A stretch of 64,000 nucleotides of DNA from Aquipuribacter sp051216895 (GCF_051216895.1 NZ_JBPKAO010000007.1:1-64000), one strand, 5' to 3'. Positions 8,923 to 17,629 are shown, numbered from the stretch's first letter. Made by a program: numbers and translations. The notes: generated by a model from the letters alone, not told the origin.

Positions 8923-9383
8923 ACGGGGCCGGGGGAGCCCGGCTCGTCGTCGACGCGGACCTGACCGTCCAGGTGAGGGACCCCCGGGGCCGCACCGCGA
9001 CCGTGGTGGTGGACGACCACGGGGGCGCGGTGCGCGTACGGGTCGCCGGGCCCGCCGACCTGCCCGTCCTCCTCGGATCGCTGCCGCGGCCCGGGGCGGG
9101 CGGTCGCGGGGCGGCCCAGGCCCTGCACGCCCTGCGCCCCGGCGCGGGGCCCGGCGGGTTGCGCTGGGACCAGGACGTGGAGGTCCTCCTGGGGCGGCGG
9201 CTGCTGCTGCGCCGACGGGACGGCCGGTGGCGGCCGACCCCGACCGCCGTCGTGCCGGTCGCCCTCGCCGCCACCTCGGCGCTGGTCGCGACGGGGGTCG
9301 CGGTGTCGGTCGTCGTGCTGCTCGTGCGCCGGGTCCTGGGGGCCCTGGCGCGACGTCGTCCCGGTGGTGGTGCGACCGGGTGA
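8919..9383 (+). CDS. Unknown protein with one C-terminal membrane segment
   Basis: The 154-residue product has a beta-rich N-terminal half (LVVDADLTVQVRDPRGRTAT) and a single hydrophobic segment near residues 112-136 (VVPVALAATSALVATGVAVS), followed by an Arg-rich tail. It is therefore probably tail-anchored, or anchored with the soluble part in the cytoplasm. It overlaps the 78-residue gene by 4 nt, and the metalloprotease gene follows after 51 nt. No known family is recognised. Confidence 0.75.
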   Translation: MNGAGGARLVVDADLTVQVRDPRGRTATVVVDDHGGAVRVRVAGPADLPVLLGSLPRPGAGGRGAAQALHALRPGAGPGGLRWDQDVEVLLGRRLLLRRRDGRWRPTPTAVVPVALAATSALVATGVAVSVVVLLVRRVLGALARRRPGGGATG

Positions 9384-9434
9384 CACCGCGGCGCCGGCCT
9401 CCGGGCCGGGCGTCGTCGCGCCGATGCTGCCCGG

Positions 9435-10190
9435 GTGACGGCGACGGCGACCACCTCGTCGCGCCTGCTGGTGGCGCTGCTCACGGTCCTGCTCTGCTCG
9501 GGCGGGGCGCTCGGGGTGCTGCTCGTCGACCAGGCCGGTGGACCGACGGCCTCCGGGGGGCAGCCGCTGGCGACGCCCCCGCAGGTGCCCGACCCCGGCG
9601 GCTACACGTTCCTCGCCACCACGGCCGACGGCGACCCGGTCCGCTGGGACCCGTGCCGCCCCGTGCAGGTGGTCGTCCGCCCCGACGGCGAGCCACCCGG
9701 TGGGCGCGAGGCGGTCGTCGCGGCCCTGGCGGACGTCGGGACCGCCAGCGGGCTGGTGCTGCAGGTGGAGGGCGAGACGGACGAGGCGCCGTCGGTCGAC
9801 CGACCGGGCGCGGACGTCGCCCGCTACGGGGACCGGTGGTCGCCCGTGCTGCTGGCCTGGAGCGACGGCTCGGAGCACCCCCCGCTGGCCGGTGCCCTCG
9901 GGGTGGCCGGACCCGTCGCGAGCGCGCCCGGCCCCGGTGCGGGGGCCACGTCCAGCTGGGTGAGCGGCACGGTCGTCCTGGACGCCACCTGGTTCGGCGA
10001 CAACCTGGCCCACGCCACGGGCGCCCGGCGCGCGGCGGCGGTCCTGCGCCACGAGGTGGCCCACCTGGTGGGCCTGGGCCACAGCCAGGACCCCTTCTCC
10101 CTGATGTCGCCGGCCTACCAGTCCGTCTTCGAGCCGTCCCTGTCCGACCGGGCCGGGCTGGCGCGGCTCGGAGGCGGGCCCTGCTCCTGA
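9435..10190 (+). CDS. Membrane-anchored or secreted matrixin-like zinc metalloprotease
   Basis: The 251-residue protein has an N-terminal hydrophobic segment (residues 10-32) acting as signal or anchor, and a C-terminal HEVAHLVGLGH motif (H206, E207, H210, H216) followed by a Met-turn in PFSLMSP. This is the metzincin signature HExxHxxGxxH. Two cysteines (C74, C250) could form a disulfide. A GATGCT hexamer lies 6 nt before the GTG, so the message may be leaderless. It follows two unknown genes on the same strand and may process an extracellular substrate. Confidence 0.88.
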   Translation: MTATATTSSRLLVALLTVLLCSGGALGVLLVDQAGGPTASGGQPLATPPQVPDPGGYTFLATTADGDPVRWDPCRPVQVVVRPDGEPPGGREAVVAALADVGTASGLVLQVEGETDEAPSVDRPGADVARYGDRWSPVLLAWSDGSEHPPLAGALGVAGPVASAPGPGAGATSSWVSGTVVLDATWFGDNLAHATGARRAAAVLRHEVAHLVGLGHSQDPFSLMSPAYQSVFEPSLSDRAGLARLGGGPCS

Positions 10191-10285
10191 CGGCTCGGGG
10201 GATCATCCGGGGACGACGTAGCGTTGGCACCCACGGGCGGCCCCTGACGGGCCCGTCCGACCCGCCCACGAACCCGGAGGACCCC

Positions 10286-11257
10286 GTGCACCGTCCCGAC
10301 AGCGACCCGCTCGTCCGGTTCGTCGACGACGTCGACGTGCCCGACGGCCTGGTCCTGGCCCACCACCTGACGGGGTTCTCCGACGCCGGCTCCGCGGCCA
10401 GCAGCGCGGTGACCGCGCTGCTCACCGACCACCACCGGGTCGACGTGGCCCACCTCGACGCGGACGTGCTGGTCGACCACCGCAGCCGGCGCCCGACGAT
10501 GCACTTCGACACCGACCGCTGGGTGTCCTACGAGGCGCCCCACATCACGGTGTCGCTGCTGCGCCGCCACGACGACCCGGGCCAGGCGCTGCTGCTGCTG
10601 CACGGCCTGGAGCCCGACGTGCGCTGGGAGGCGTTCACCCGGGCCGTCATCGGGCTGGTGGAGCAGCTCGGGGTCCGCCTCGTGGTGGGTCTGAACGCCA
10701 TCCCCATGGGCGTGCCGCACACCCGACCGGCCGGTGTCATCACCCACGGCACCAGCGCGGAGCTCGTCCGCGGGCGGCGCGCGTGGATCGGGCAGGTGCG
10801 GGTCCCCGGCAGCATCGGCAACCTGCTGGAGCTGCGGCTGGGCGAGGCCGGGCTCGACGCCGTCGCGTTCACCGTCAACGTGCCCCACTACGTGGCCTCC
10901 TCGGAGTACCCGGACGCCGCCGCCGTCCTGCTCGAGCACCTGTCCGGCGTCAGCGGGGTGCCGATCGACGTGGACGGGCTCAGGGTCCGCGCGGTGCAGA
11001 CCCGCGGCGAGATCGACGCCGAGGTGGCCAAGAGCCCCGAGGTCGCCGCCGTCGTGCAGGCCCTGGAGGAGCAGTACGACAACCTGGCCGAGACCGCGGC
11101 CACCGACCTGCGCAACGACCTGCCTGACGCCGACGAGCTGGGGGCCGAGCTCGAGCGGTTCCTGGCCCAGAACGACCGCGAGACCGGGGCCGGCGACGCG
11201 GGTGGGTCCGGTACCGGCGGGCCCGGAACGGGTGGACCCGGCGGCAACGGCCTGTGA
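10286..11257 (+). CDS. PAC2-family protein (proteasome assembly chaperone-like)
   Basis: The 323-residue product resembles the bacterial PAC2 family: VLAHHLTGFSDAGSAAS near the N-terminus, VRLVVGLNAIPMGVPHTRP in the middle, and VPHYVASSEYPDAA later. The C-terminus is a Gly/Thr-rich tail (GGSGTGGPGTGGPGGNG). Family members are structurally like eukaryotic proteasome assembly chaperones, but their bacterial role is unclear. The GTG at 10286 has GGAGG 5 nt upstream. Its stop overlaps the next gene's GTG. Confidence 0.88.
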   Translation: MHRPDSDPLVRFVDDVDVPDGLVLAHHLTGFSDAGSAASSAVTALLTDHHRVDVAHLDADVLVDHRSRRPTMHFDTDRWVSYEAPHITVSLLRRHDDPGQALLLLHGLEPDVRWEAFTRAVIGLVEQLGVRLVVGLNAIPMGVPHTRPAGVITHGTSAELVRGRRAWIGQVRVPGSIGNLLELRLGEAGLDAVAFTVNVPHYVASSEYPDAAAVLLEHLSGVSGVPIDVDGLRVRAVQTRGEIDAEVAKSPEVAAVVQALEEQYDNLAETAATDLRNDLPDADELGAELERFLAQNDRETGAGDAGGSGTGGPGTGGPGGNGL

Positions 11258-11697
11258 GCGTGCGGGCGCTCGACGCGGCGGAGGTGCTGCCGGTGGCGGC
11301 GGGCCGTGCGCTGCGCGAGGCGGGCCTGGGGTGGCGCCCCACCGCCGGGGACCGTTTCGTCCTGGCCGACCGCGACATGGACGCCGAGGTGTTCGTCGTG
11401 TCGGACATGGTGGCCGACGTCCACGACTTCCCGTCGGGGCCCGTCATCGGGTTCAACGGCACGGTCGAGTGGGCCCTGGACAGCGTCGGCACCGAGCAGG
11501 CCGTCTGGCTGCCCGCGGAGGACCAGCTCCGCCGCCTGCTTCAGGGCACGTTCCGCCGGCTGGAGCGGACGCAGGACTCGTGGGCCGTCACGGTCCACCT
11601 CCCCGGGGACCCCGCCGAGACCGTCGCGGTGGCCGGCACGGCCGCAGAGGCCTACGCCGACGCGCTGCTGCAGCTGCTCCGCCGTGCGCTGACCTGA
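11254..11697 (+). CDS. Conserved actinobacterial small protein, unknown function
   Basis: The 147-residue soluble protein contains FVLADRDMDAEVFVVSDMV and GPVIGFNGTVEWALDSV. From memory, this matches a family often labelled pilus assembly protein CpaE in actinobacterial genomes, a label I consider misleading because no P-loop or receiver domain is present. It starts at a GTG inside the PAC2 gene's stop (GTGA), so the two are tightly coupled. The function is unknown. Confidence 0.75.
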   Translation: MSVRALDAAEVLPVAAGRALREAGLGWRPTAGDRFVLADRDMDAEVFVVSDMVADVHDFPSGPVIGFNGTVEWALDSVGTEQAVWLPAEDQLRRLLQGTFRRLERTQDSWAVTVHLPGDPAETVAVAGTAAEAYADALLQLLRRALT

Positions 11698-11778
11698 GGC
11701 GGGCGGTCCGGGGCGGCTCACCCGGTTGCGCCGCGGCCCCACCTCAAGGGCGACCGCCCGGGCGCCGACCAGGTAGGG

Positions 11779-13893
11779 GTGACTGACCCCGTCGTGCCGA
11801 TGGTCCGCCCCCGCCGCACGGCCACGGCCACGCTCCTGACCCCCGACCCGACCCCGACCGCCGGCGGTCCCGGGGTCGCCGCCATGGTCGCCGCGCTCGG
11901 GCAGGGGGTCCTGCTGCACGACAGCGTCGGCCGGCTGACCCACGTCGACGAGACCGCGGCCGCCGTCCTGGGCGTGGCGGCCGACCGTCTCCTCGGGCGG
12001 ACCTGGCACGACCCGTCCTGGTCCGCGGTGCGGGAGGACGGCCGTCCGCTGGCCGGGCACGAGCACCCCGTCATGCAGGTGCTGGCCGACGGCCGGACCC
12101 GCCACGGGGACCTGGTCGGGATCGGCACCGGCGACGGTGTCCGCTGGTTGCGCTTCGACGTCGCGCTGCTGGAGCAGCAGGACGGCCCCGCGGTGGTGGG
12201 CGCCCTCGTCGGCGACGTCACCCGCGACGTGCACTCCGGCTTCGCCCTGGCCGTGGAGACGCTCCGGTCGCGTCGGCTGCTGTCGCCGGAGCGCGACGTG
12301 CTGCTGCGCGTGTCCCGCTGGGGCCGGGTCGTGGGCGCCGGTCCGGCCGTCGAGGACGTCCTCGGCCGGACCGTCGACGAGGCCGTCGGCTGCTCGGTGG
12401 TCGAGTTCGTGTCCCCGGCCGACCGTCCCGCGGTCAAGGCACGCCTGGAGTCCCTGGCCTTCGACGAGACCGCCGTGATGCGCGTCCGGGTCCGACGCCG
12501 CGGTGGCGAGCGGCGCTGGACCCGCCTGGGCATGCGCTGGATCGACCCGGACATGTCCGAGGCGCACGTCGTCCTCGCCGACGAGCACGACGCCGTGGTG
12601 GCCTCCGACGACGCGGACGAGCTCCGGGCCCGGCTCCGGACGGTCAGCCTGCTGTCCCAGGACACCGTGGCCCTGCACGGCGCCGACGGCACGTACACCT
12701 GGGTCTCCGCGCGCGCGACGCAGGACCTGGGCTGGGAGCCGGAGGACCTGCTCGGTCGACCGCTGCACTCCCTGGTCCACCCGGACGACCAGGGCCGGGT
12801 GGACGGCGCGCACTCCGTGGCCGCGTCCGGGGACACCGTGGCCGTCCGGTACCGCTTCCGCGGCGCCGACGACGTCCACCGGGTCGTGGAGACCTCGCTG
12901 TCCGGCACCCTGGACCCCGCCACCGGCCGGCTGGTGGAGCTGCGCTCGGCCACCCGGCCCGCCGAGGAGCTGCAGCGCAGCGAGCAGCGTCTCGACGTCG
13001 CCGAGGCGCTGCTGCGCCGCTGCATCGAGCAGTCTCCCGTCGGGCTCGCCGTGCTCGGCCCCGACGGGTCCTGGCGCACCGTCAACGACGCCCTGCTGCG
13101 CGCCGTCGGTCACGCCCGCGGGTCGTTGCTGCGCCGCCGGCACGACGACCTGCTGGTGGGCGGCACCCGGCCCGACGCCGTCGACGGCCTGGCCGCCGTC
13201 GCGGCCGGCCGTCGAGACGTCTGGCAGGGCCGGGCCGAGTACGCCGGCGCCGACGGTGCGCCGGTGCCCGTGCGGCTGTCCGCGTCGTCGGTCCGGACCG
13301 CCGAGCAGGAGCTGGTCAGCCTCGTGCTGCACGTGGCGCCCGAGTCCGGCAGCACCCCGGCGGTCCCGCGCACGGCGGCCGGCGACACCGACGACCTGAC
13401 CGGCATGTCACCGTCGGAGCTGGCCGTCGACCGGCTCGTGAACGCCCTGGAACGCTCCACCCGGACGGGACGCTCCGTCGGGGTGGTGTGGATCGTGCTC
13501 GACGGGTTGGACGACGTCGTCGCGCAGCACGGCCAGGCCGCGGGCGACTCGGTGCTGGTGGAGGTGTCCTCGCGGCTGCGGAGCACGCTCCGGCTCGGCG
13601 ACACGCTGGCCCGGGTCGGTGGCGACGCGTTCGTCGGGGTGTTCGAGGACGTCCACGAGCTCGAGATCTCCCGCGTCGCCGCGCGCACCGCCGGCTGCGT
13701 CGAGGTCCAGGCGCCCGGCACGCCCCGTGGTCGGGTGACCGCCAGCGTCGGCTCCGCCGCCCGGCCCTGCTCCGGCACCGAGGACCCCGCGCAGGTGGCG
13801 GAGGACCTCGTCGCCGCGGCCGACGCCGCGGCGCGCCAGGTGCGCCTGCGGGGCGGGGCGGGCTGGCACCACAGCAAGCGCACGTTCCGCTGA
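11779..13893 (+). CDS. Multi-PAS sensor with degenerate GGDEF domain
   Basis: The 704-residue soluble protein has about four PAS-like modules (roughly 37-145, 165-265, 285-390 and 405-520) followed by a GGDEF domain from about residue 540. The active-site loop reads GGDAF (about 614-618) where GG(D/E)EF is expected, so the metal- and catalysis-critical glutamate is missing. It is unlikely to make cyclic di-GMP and may instead bind GTP or act as a partner. No EAL domain follows. The GTG at 11779 has AGG 8 nt upstream. The gene stands alone, with spacers of 81 and 128 bp. Confidence 0.88.
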   Translation: MTDPVVPMVRPRRTATATLLTPDPTPTAGGPGVAAMVAALGQGVLLHDSVGRLTHVDETAAAVLGVAADRLLGRTWHDPSWSAVREDGRPLAGHEHPVMQVLADGRTRHGDLVGIGTGDGVRWLRFDVALLEQQDGPAVVGALVGDVTRDVHSGFALAVETLRSRRLLSPERDVLLRVSRWGRVVGAGPAVEDVLGRTVDEAVGCSVVEFVSPADRPAVKARLESLAFDETAVMRVRVRRRGGERRWTRLGMRWIDPDMSEAHVVLADEHDAVVASDDADELRARLRTVSLLSQDTVALHGADGTYTWVSARATQDLGWEPEDLLGRPLHSLVHPDDQGRVDGAHSVAASGDTVAVRYRFRGADDVHRVVETSLSGTLDPATGRLVELRSATRPAEELQRSEQRLDVAEALLRRCIEQSPVGLAVLGPDGSWRTVNDALLRAVGHARGSLLRRRHDDLLVGGTRPDAVDGLAAVAAGRRDVWQGRAEYAGADGAPVPVRLSASSVRTAEQELVSLVLHVAPESGSTPAVPRTAAGDTDDLTGMSPSELAVDRLVNALERSTRTGRSVGVVWIVLDGLDDVVAQHGQAAGDSVLVEVSSRLRSTLRLGDTLARVGGDAFVGVFEDVHELEISRVAARTAGCVEVQAPGTPRGRVTASVGSAARPCSGTEDPAQVAEDLVAAADAAARQVRLRGGAGWHHSKRTFR

Positions 13894-14021
13894 CCGCCGC
13901 CCCCGGCGCACGCACGGCGCCCCCCGCCGCACCCTGCCGCACCACGTCGGCCGGCAGCGCCATGACCTGAGCCAGCTGCGGTGGTGAGGCACCCGGCGGC
14001 GGCGTGCTTGCATGGCCTCCC

Positions 14022-15773
14022 GTGAGCACAGACGACACCGCCGAGGCCCGAGACGTCCGCGCAGTCCGTCGGGTCGCCGACGACTACGTGCGCGCCTGCA
14101 CCGTCCTCAACCCCGTGCTGGCCACGCAGCTGGGCACGGACCCGCTGGCCGACGGGCTGCCGGACCTCACCCCGGACGGCGCCGACACCCTCGCGGCGCT
14201 GCAGCGGAGCACCCTGGCGGACCTGCGGGGGCTGGAGGCCCACGACGGGGTCGGCCCCTCGGACGCCGAGCGACGGTGCGCGACGCTGCTGCGTGAACGG
14301 CTCGGGGCCGACCTCGCCGCCCACGACACCGGGGAGCACCTGCGGTCGCTGAGCAACCTGTTCAGCCCGGTGCAGTCCGTCCGCGCCGCGCTGCTGGTCA
14401 TGCCCACCGGCACGCAGGACGCGGTGGCGGCCGCGGTACGACGCGTCGCGCGGGTGGGGCAGGCCTACGACGAGTACGCCGCCACCCTGCGCGAGGGCCT
14501 GCGTCGGGGTCTGCTGGGAGGACCGGCCCAGGTCGGCGCCGTCCTCGGCCAGCTGGACGACTGGGCCGCCGTCGGGGACGGGCGCGGCTGGTTCGCCGAG
14601 CACCTGTCGGGCCTGCTCGGGGAGCTGGGCGACGCCCCGGCCGGTCTGCGGGCCGACGTGGAGGCCGCCGGGGCCTCCGCGGCGGACGGGGTCCGACGGC
14701 TGCGGGTCGTGCTGGCGCAGGAGTACCTGCCCGCGGTCGCCGACGCCCCGGACGCGGTCGGCCGCGAGCGCTACCTGGTCGGCGCGCGCCGCTGGACCGG
14801 CTCCGACATCGACCCCGTCGAGGCCTACGACTGGGGCTGGCGCGAGCTGGCCGGCATCCACGCGGAGATGGTCGAGGTCGCCGCCCAGGTGCTCCCGGGG
14901 TCGACGCCGGCCGAGGCGATGGCCCACCTCGACCGGCACGGCGAGGCCGTGACCGGCGTCGAGGCCGTCCGCGAGCGGCTGCAGCAGATCATGGACGCCG
15001 CGATGGACGAGCTCCACGGGACGCACTTCGACATCGCCGAGCCCATCCGGGTCGTCGAGGCCAGGATCGCGCCGCCCGGCTCCGCCGCCGCGCCGTACTA
15101 CACGCGCCCCAGCCTGGACCTGGTCCGGCCGGGCCGGACCTGGCTGCCGACGCTCGGCCGGGAACGGTTCCCGATGTGGGACCTGGTGTCCACCTGGTAC
15201 CACGAGGGCGTGCCCGGGCACCACATGCAGCTGGCCCAGTGGGCGCTCCTGTCCGACGAGCTGTCGATGTTCCAGACCAGCACCGGGTCGGTGTCGGCGG
15301 CCACCGAGGGCTGGGCGCTGTACGCGGAGCGGTTGATGACCGAGCTGGGTCACCTCGACGACCCGGGCCACCGGATGGGGTACCTCAACGCGCAGGCGCT
15401 GCGCGCGGTGCGGGTCGTCATCGACATCGGGATGCACCTGGGCCTGACCGTCCCCGACCACCAGCACGGGCTGCCGGTGTTCGCCCCCGGCCGGCGCTGG
15501 ACCCCGGACCTGGCCGCCCGGTTCCTGGCCGAGCGGACCGGTCTGGACGAGGCGTTCCGGTCCTCGGAGATCGTCCGCTACCTGGGGATGCCCGGGCAGG
15601 CGATCAGCTACAAGCTGGGGGAGCGGGCGTGGCTGGCCGGACGAGAGGCCGCCCGGGCCCGGGCGGCGGCGCAGGGCCGGGACCTCGACCTGAAGCGGTG
15701 GCACATGGCGGCCCTCAGCACCGGCGCGCTCGGGCTGGACGACCTGGCCCGGGAGCTGGCCGACCTGGGTTGA
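14022..15773 (+). CDS. DUF885-family zinc metallopeptidase-like protein
   Basis: The 583-residue protein carries the DUF885 signature HEGVPGHHMQ (near residue 393), EGWALYAERL about 40 residues later, and QAISYKLGE near the C-terminus. The HExxxxHH-plus-Glu arrangement suggests a zinc hydrolase. There is no signal peptide, so it is probably a cytoplasmic peptidase. The length agrees with the family (about 550-600). The GTG is chosen because it starts the conserved N-terminal part and the upstream sequence lacks another good start. Confidence 0.9.
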   Translation: MSTDDTAEARDVRAVRRVADDYVRACTVLNPVLATQLGTDPLADGLPDLTPDGADTLAALQRSTLADLRGLEAHDGVGPSDAERRCATLLRERLGADLAAHDTGEHLRSLSNLFSPVQSVRAALLVMPTGTQDAVAAAVRRVARVGQAYDEYAATLREGLRRGLLGGPAQVGAVLGQLDDWAAVGDGRGWFAEHLSGLLGELGDAPAGLRADVEAAGASAADGVRRLRVVLAQEYLPAVADAPDAVGRERYLVGARRWTGSDIDPVEAYDWGWRELAGIHAEMVEVAAQVLPGSTPAEAMAHLDRHGEAVTGVEAVRERLQQIMDAAMDELHGTHFDIAEPIRVVEARIAPPGSAAAPYYTRPSLDLVRPGRTWLPTLGRERFPMWDLVSTWYHEGVPGHHMQLAQWALLSDELSMFQTSTGSVSAATEGWALYAERLMTELGHLDDPGHRMGYLNAQALRAVRVVIDIGMHLGLTVPDHQHGLPVFAPGRRWTPDLAARFLAERTGLDEAFRSSEIVRYLGMPGQAISYKLGERAWLAGREAARARAAAQGRDLDLKRWHMAALSTGALGLDDLARELADLG

Positions 15774-15805
15774 GGTCCTCGACGGCGGGGAACCTCGGGG
15801 CGGTC

Positions 15806-15831
15806 GGAACGGCGACGGTCGGCGTACCGTT
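15806..15831 (+). promoter_or_regulatory. Candidate ECF-sigma (SigR/SigH-like) promoter
   Basis: GGAAC at 15806-15810, then exactly 18 nt, then GTT at 15829-15831. This is one base from the GGAAT-N18-GTT promoter known for SigR in Streptomyces. It lies 29 nt before the DUF1232 start. Such short motifs occur by chance, so this is tentative. Confidence 0.35.
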
Positions 15832-15859
15832 GTGCTTCTCGAGGAACGGGAGGACGAGG

Positions 15860-16207
15860 ATGAGACCAGGACGCGTGGCAGCCCTGCGGGTGCTGCTGGA
15901 GGTGTTCCGCGGTGGAGGCCCCTACGGCCTCGCCCAACGGCTGGGTGCGCTCCCACGGCTCGTGCTCACCGCTGCCCGCGGGGCCTACCGCGACTGGGAC
16001 CGCCGACGGGCGCTCGGGGTCGTGGCCGGGATGCTCTACGTCCTGTCCCCGGTCGACCTCGTGCCGGAGGCGCTGCTCGGCGTCTTCGGCCTGGCCGACG
16101 ACGCCCTCGTGGCCGCCTGGCTCGCGGGCGCGGTCCTGTCCGAGGTCGACCACTTCCTGGACTGGGAGAAGGCCCGGGACCGGGTCGTGCAGGGGTCCGT
16201 CGCCTGA
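15860..16207 (+). CDS. DUF1232 (YkvA-like) small membrane protein
   Basis: The 115-residue protein has the DUF1232 core LYVLSPVDLVPEALLGVFG followed by LADDALVAAWLAGAVL, two hydrophobic stretches around a conserved Pro-Val-Asp turn. Family members are small membrane proteins of unknown role. GGGAGGACGAGG lies directly before the ATG. A possible SigR-type promoter lies upstream, which would place it in a thiol-oxidative-stress regulon. Confidence 0.85.
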   Translation: MRPGRVAALRVLLEVFRGGGPYGLAQRLGALPRLVLTAARGAYRDWDRRRALGVVAGMLYVLSPVDLVPEALLGVFGLADDALVAAWLAGAVLSEVDHFLDWEKARDRVVQGSVA

Positions 16208-16211
16208 GCGG

Positions 16212-16240
16212 TCGTCCACAGCCCTGAGGGTTCGTCCACA
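16212..16240 (+). repeat. Two 9-bp DnaA-box-like repeats
   Basis: TCGTCCACA occurs at 16212-16220 and 16232-16240, each followed by GCCC and GAGG. Each is one base from TTGTCCACA, the DnaA box common in high-G+C actinobacteria. They lie between DUF1232 and DUF4192. There is no AT-rich unwinding element and no dnaA or dnaN, so this is not an origin. Confidence 0.4.
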
Positions 16241-16289
16241 GCCCGAGGTCGCCGGGTCGCCGGGGGGCTGGCGGGGCCAGCCTCGGGGG

Positions 16290-17579
16290 ATGGACCCGCG
16301 AGCGACCCCGACGCCCACCGCCTCCCACCCCCCGCCCGACATCCGGCTGCGCGACCCGGCCGGGGCGGTCGCGGCCGTGCCCTACCTGCTCGGCTTCACC
16401 CCGCAGCGGTCGTTGGTGGTGATCGGGGTCGCCGACGACCGCTCCGTGGGGGCGTCGCTGCGCTGCGACTACGAGCCGGGCGGCCCGCCGGCCACCACCG
16501 GGCTCCTCTGGGAGCACCTGCAACGGGTGCTGCTGCGCAACGGCTGCAGCACGTCGCTGCTGCTGGTCTACACCGCGCAGGACCCCGACGACCTGCCGAC
16601 CGGGTGGGCCGACGCGCTCCTCGGGGCCGCCCTGCCGGTCCGTGGGGCCGGTGACCCGGCCGACAGCCACCCGGACGACGGAGACCCGGCGGACGGCGAC
16701 CCGGACGACGAGGAGGTCGTCGACGGAGCACCGGGACGGCTCGGGGTGCTCGACGTGCTCGTCGTGGGTCCCTCGCGGTTCCGGTCGGTGCTGTGCGAGG
16801 ACCGGGCCTGCTGCCCGCCGCAGGGGACGCCCGTCACCGAGGCGCGCCACCACCCCGTCGCGGCCGGCTTCGTGCTGGCCGGTCGCAACCCCGCGACGGA
16901 CCGGGACTCCGTCGCCCCCGAGGGCACCGTGACCCAGGCCGAGCGGGCCCGGGCGCTGGCCGCAGCGCGGTCGGTCGCCCCCACGCCCGCATCGACGCCC
17001 GCATCGACGCCCGCCCCCACGCCCGCACCGACCGGTGTCACCGACGCCGTGTCGGACCGGTTGCTCGCCCGGTGGGTCGACTGCCTGCCCGAGGGGCCGG
17101 ACCCCGAGCTCGCAGGCACCCTGGCCGCGGCGTGGTGGGTCAGCCCCGCGCTGCGGGACGCCTGCCTGGCCGTCCTGCTGCCCGGGGGGTCGCTGCGCCC
17201 GGCCGGGCCGGCCCCGGTCGCGCCGACGTCCTCCGCGGCCCTCGCGGCGCGGCGGGACAGGGCGGGGGCGCGTCTGCACGAGGTGCTGACCGACCCCGCC
17301 TGCGCCCGGGCCACCCGGGTGGGCTCACCGGTGCTGCGTCGCATGGCCGCGCTCACCTCCGGGCCCGAGCGGGCGACGGTGCTGGCCGCGCACGCCTGGC
17401 TCTGCTGGGCGGCGGGCGAGGGGACCGCGGCCGGGGTGCTGGCGGAACGGGCGCTGCTGGGCGGGGACGACGAGCCCCTGGCCGCGCTGGTCCTGCGGTG
17501 CCTCGACCACGGCCTCGGGGCGCCGTGGACGTCCTCGGCCCGGGGCAGGGCGGCCGGGCCGCCGCGTCGGTGGTCATGA
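16290..17579 (+). CDS. DUF4192-family protein
   Basis: The 429-residue protein begins with the DUF4192 motif IRLRDPAGAVAAVPYLLGF, then PQRSLVVIGV, and ends with a helical region rich in Ala, Trp and Leu. DUF4192 is common in actinobacteria and has no proven role. A low-complexity linker of short ASTPASTPAPTPAP-type repeats (bases 16980-17033) and an acidic DDGDPADGDPDDEE loop are insertions probably specific to this lineage. The ATG at 16290 starts the conserved domain. Confidence 0.85.
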   Translation: MDPRATPTPTASHPPPDIRLRDPAGAVAAVPYLLGFTPQRSLVVIGVADDRSVGASLRCDYEPGGPPATTGLLWEHLQRVLLRNGCSTSLLLVYTAQDPDDLPTGWADALLGAALPVRGAGDPADSHPDDGDPADGDPDDEEVVDGAPGRLGVLDVLVVGPSRFRSVLCEDRACCPPQGTPVTEARHHPVAAGFVLAGRNPATDRDSVAPEGTVTQAERARALAAARSVAPTPASTPASTPAPTPAPTGVTDAVSDRLLARWVDCLPEGPDPELAGTLAAAWWVSPALRDACLAVLLPGGSLRPAGPAPVAPTSSAALAARRDRAGARLHEVLTDPACARATRVGSPVLRRMAALTSGPERATVLAAHAWLCWAAGEGTAAGVLAERALLGGDDEPLAALVLRCLDHGLGAPWTSSARGRAAGPPRRWS

Positions 17580-17603
17580 TGCTGCGGCGGGTATCAACCG
17601 CCG

Positions 17604-17629
17604 GCCATGACCGCTCCTGCGGTCATGGC
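17604..17629 (+). terminator. Hairpin terminator after DUF4192
   Basis: GCCATGACCGC pairs with GCGGTCATGGC, an 11-bp perfect stem around a TCCT loop, 24 nt after the DUF4192 stop. There is no T-tract, as is usual in this G+C range. Confidence 0.6.

Noticed and set aside
10888..13332. 814-codon minus frame opposite the PAC2 and PAS-GGDEF genes
   Set aside because: The plus-strand frames have clear PAC2, PAS and GGDEF motifs; the antisense translation has none.
13110..15956. 948-codon minus frame opposite DUF885
   Set aside because: The DUF885 HEGVPGHH signature lies on the plus strand; the minus frame spans several genes and has no domain.
16212..16240. DnaA-like boxes considered as a replication origin
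   Set aside because: Only two boxes, no AT-rich region, and no dnaA, dnaN, recF or gyrase genes beside them.
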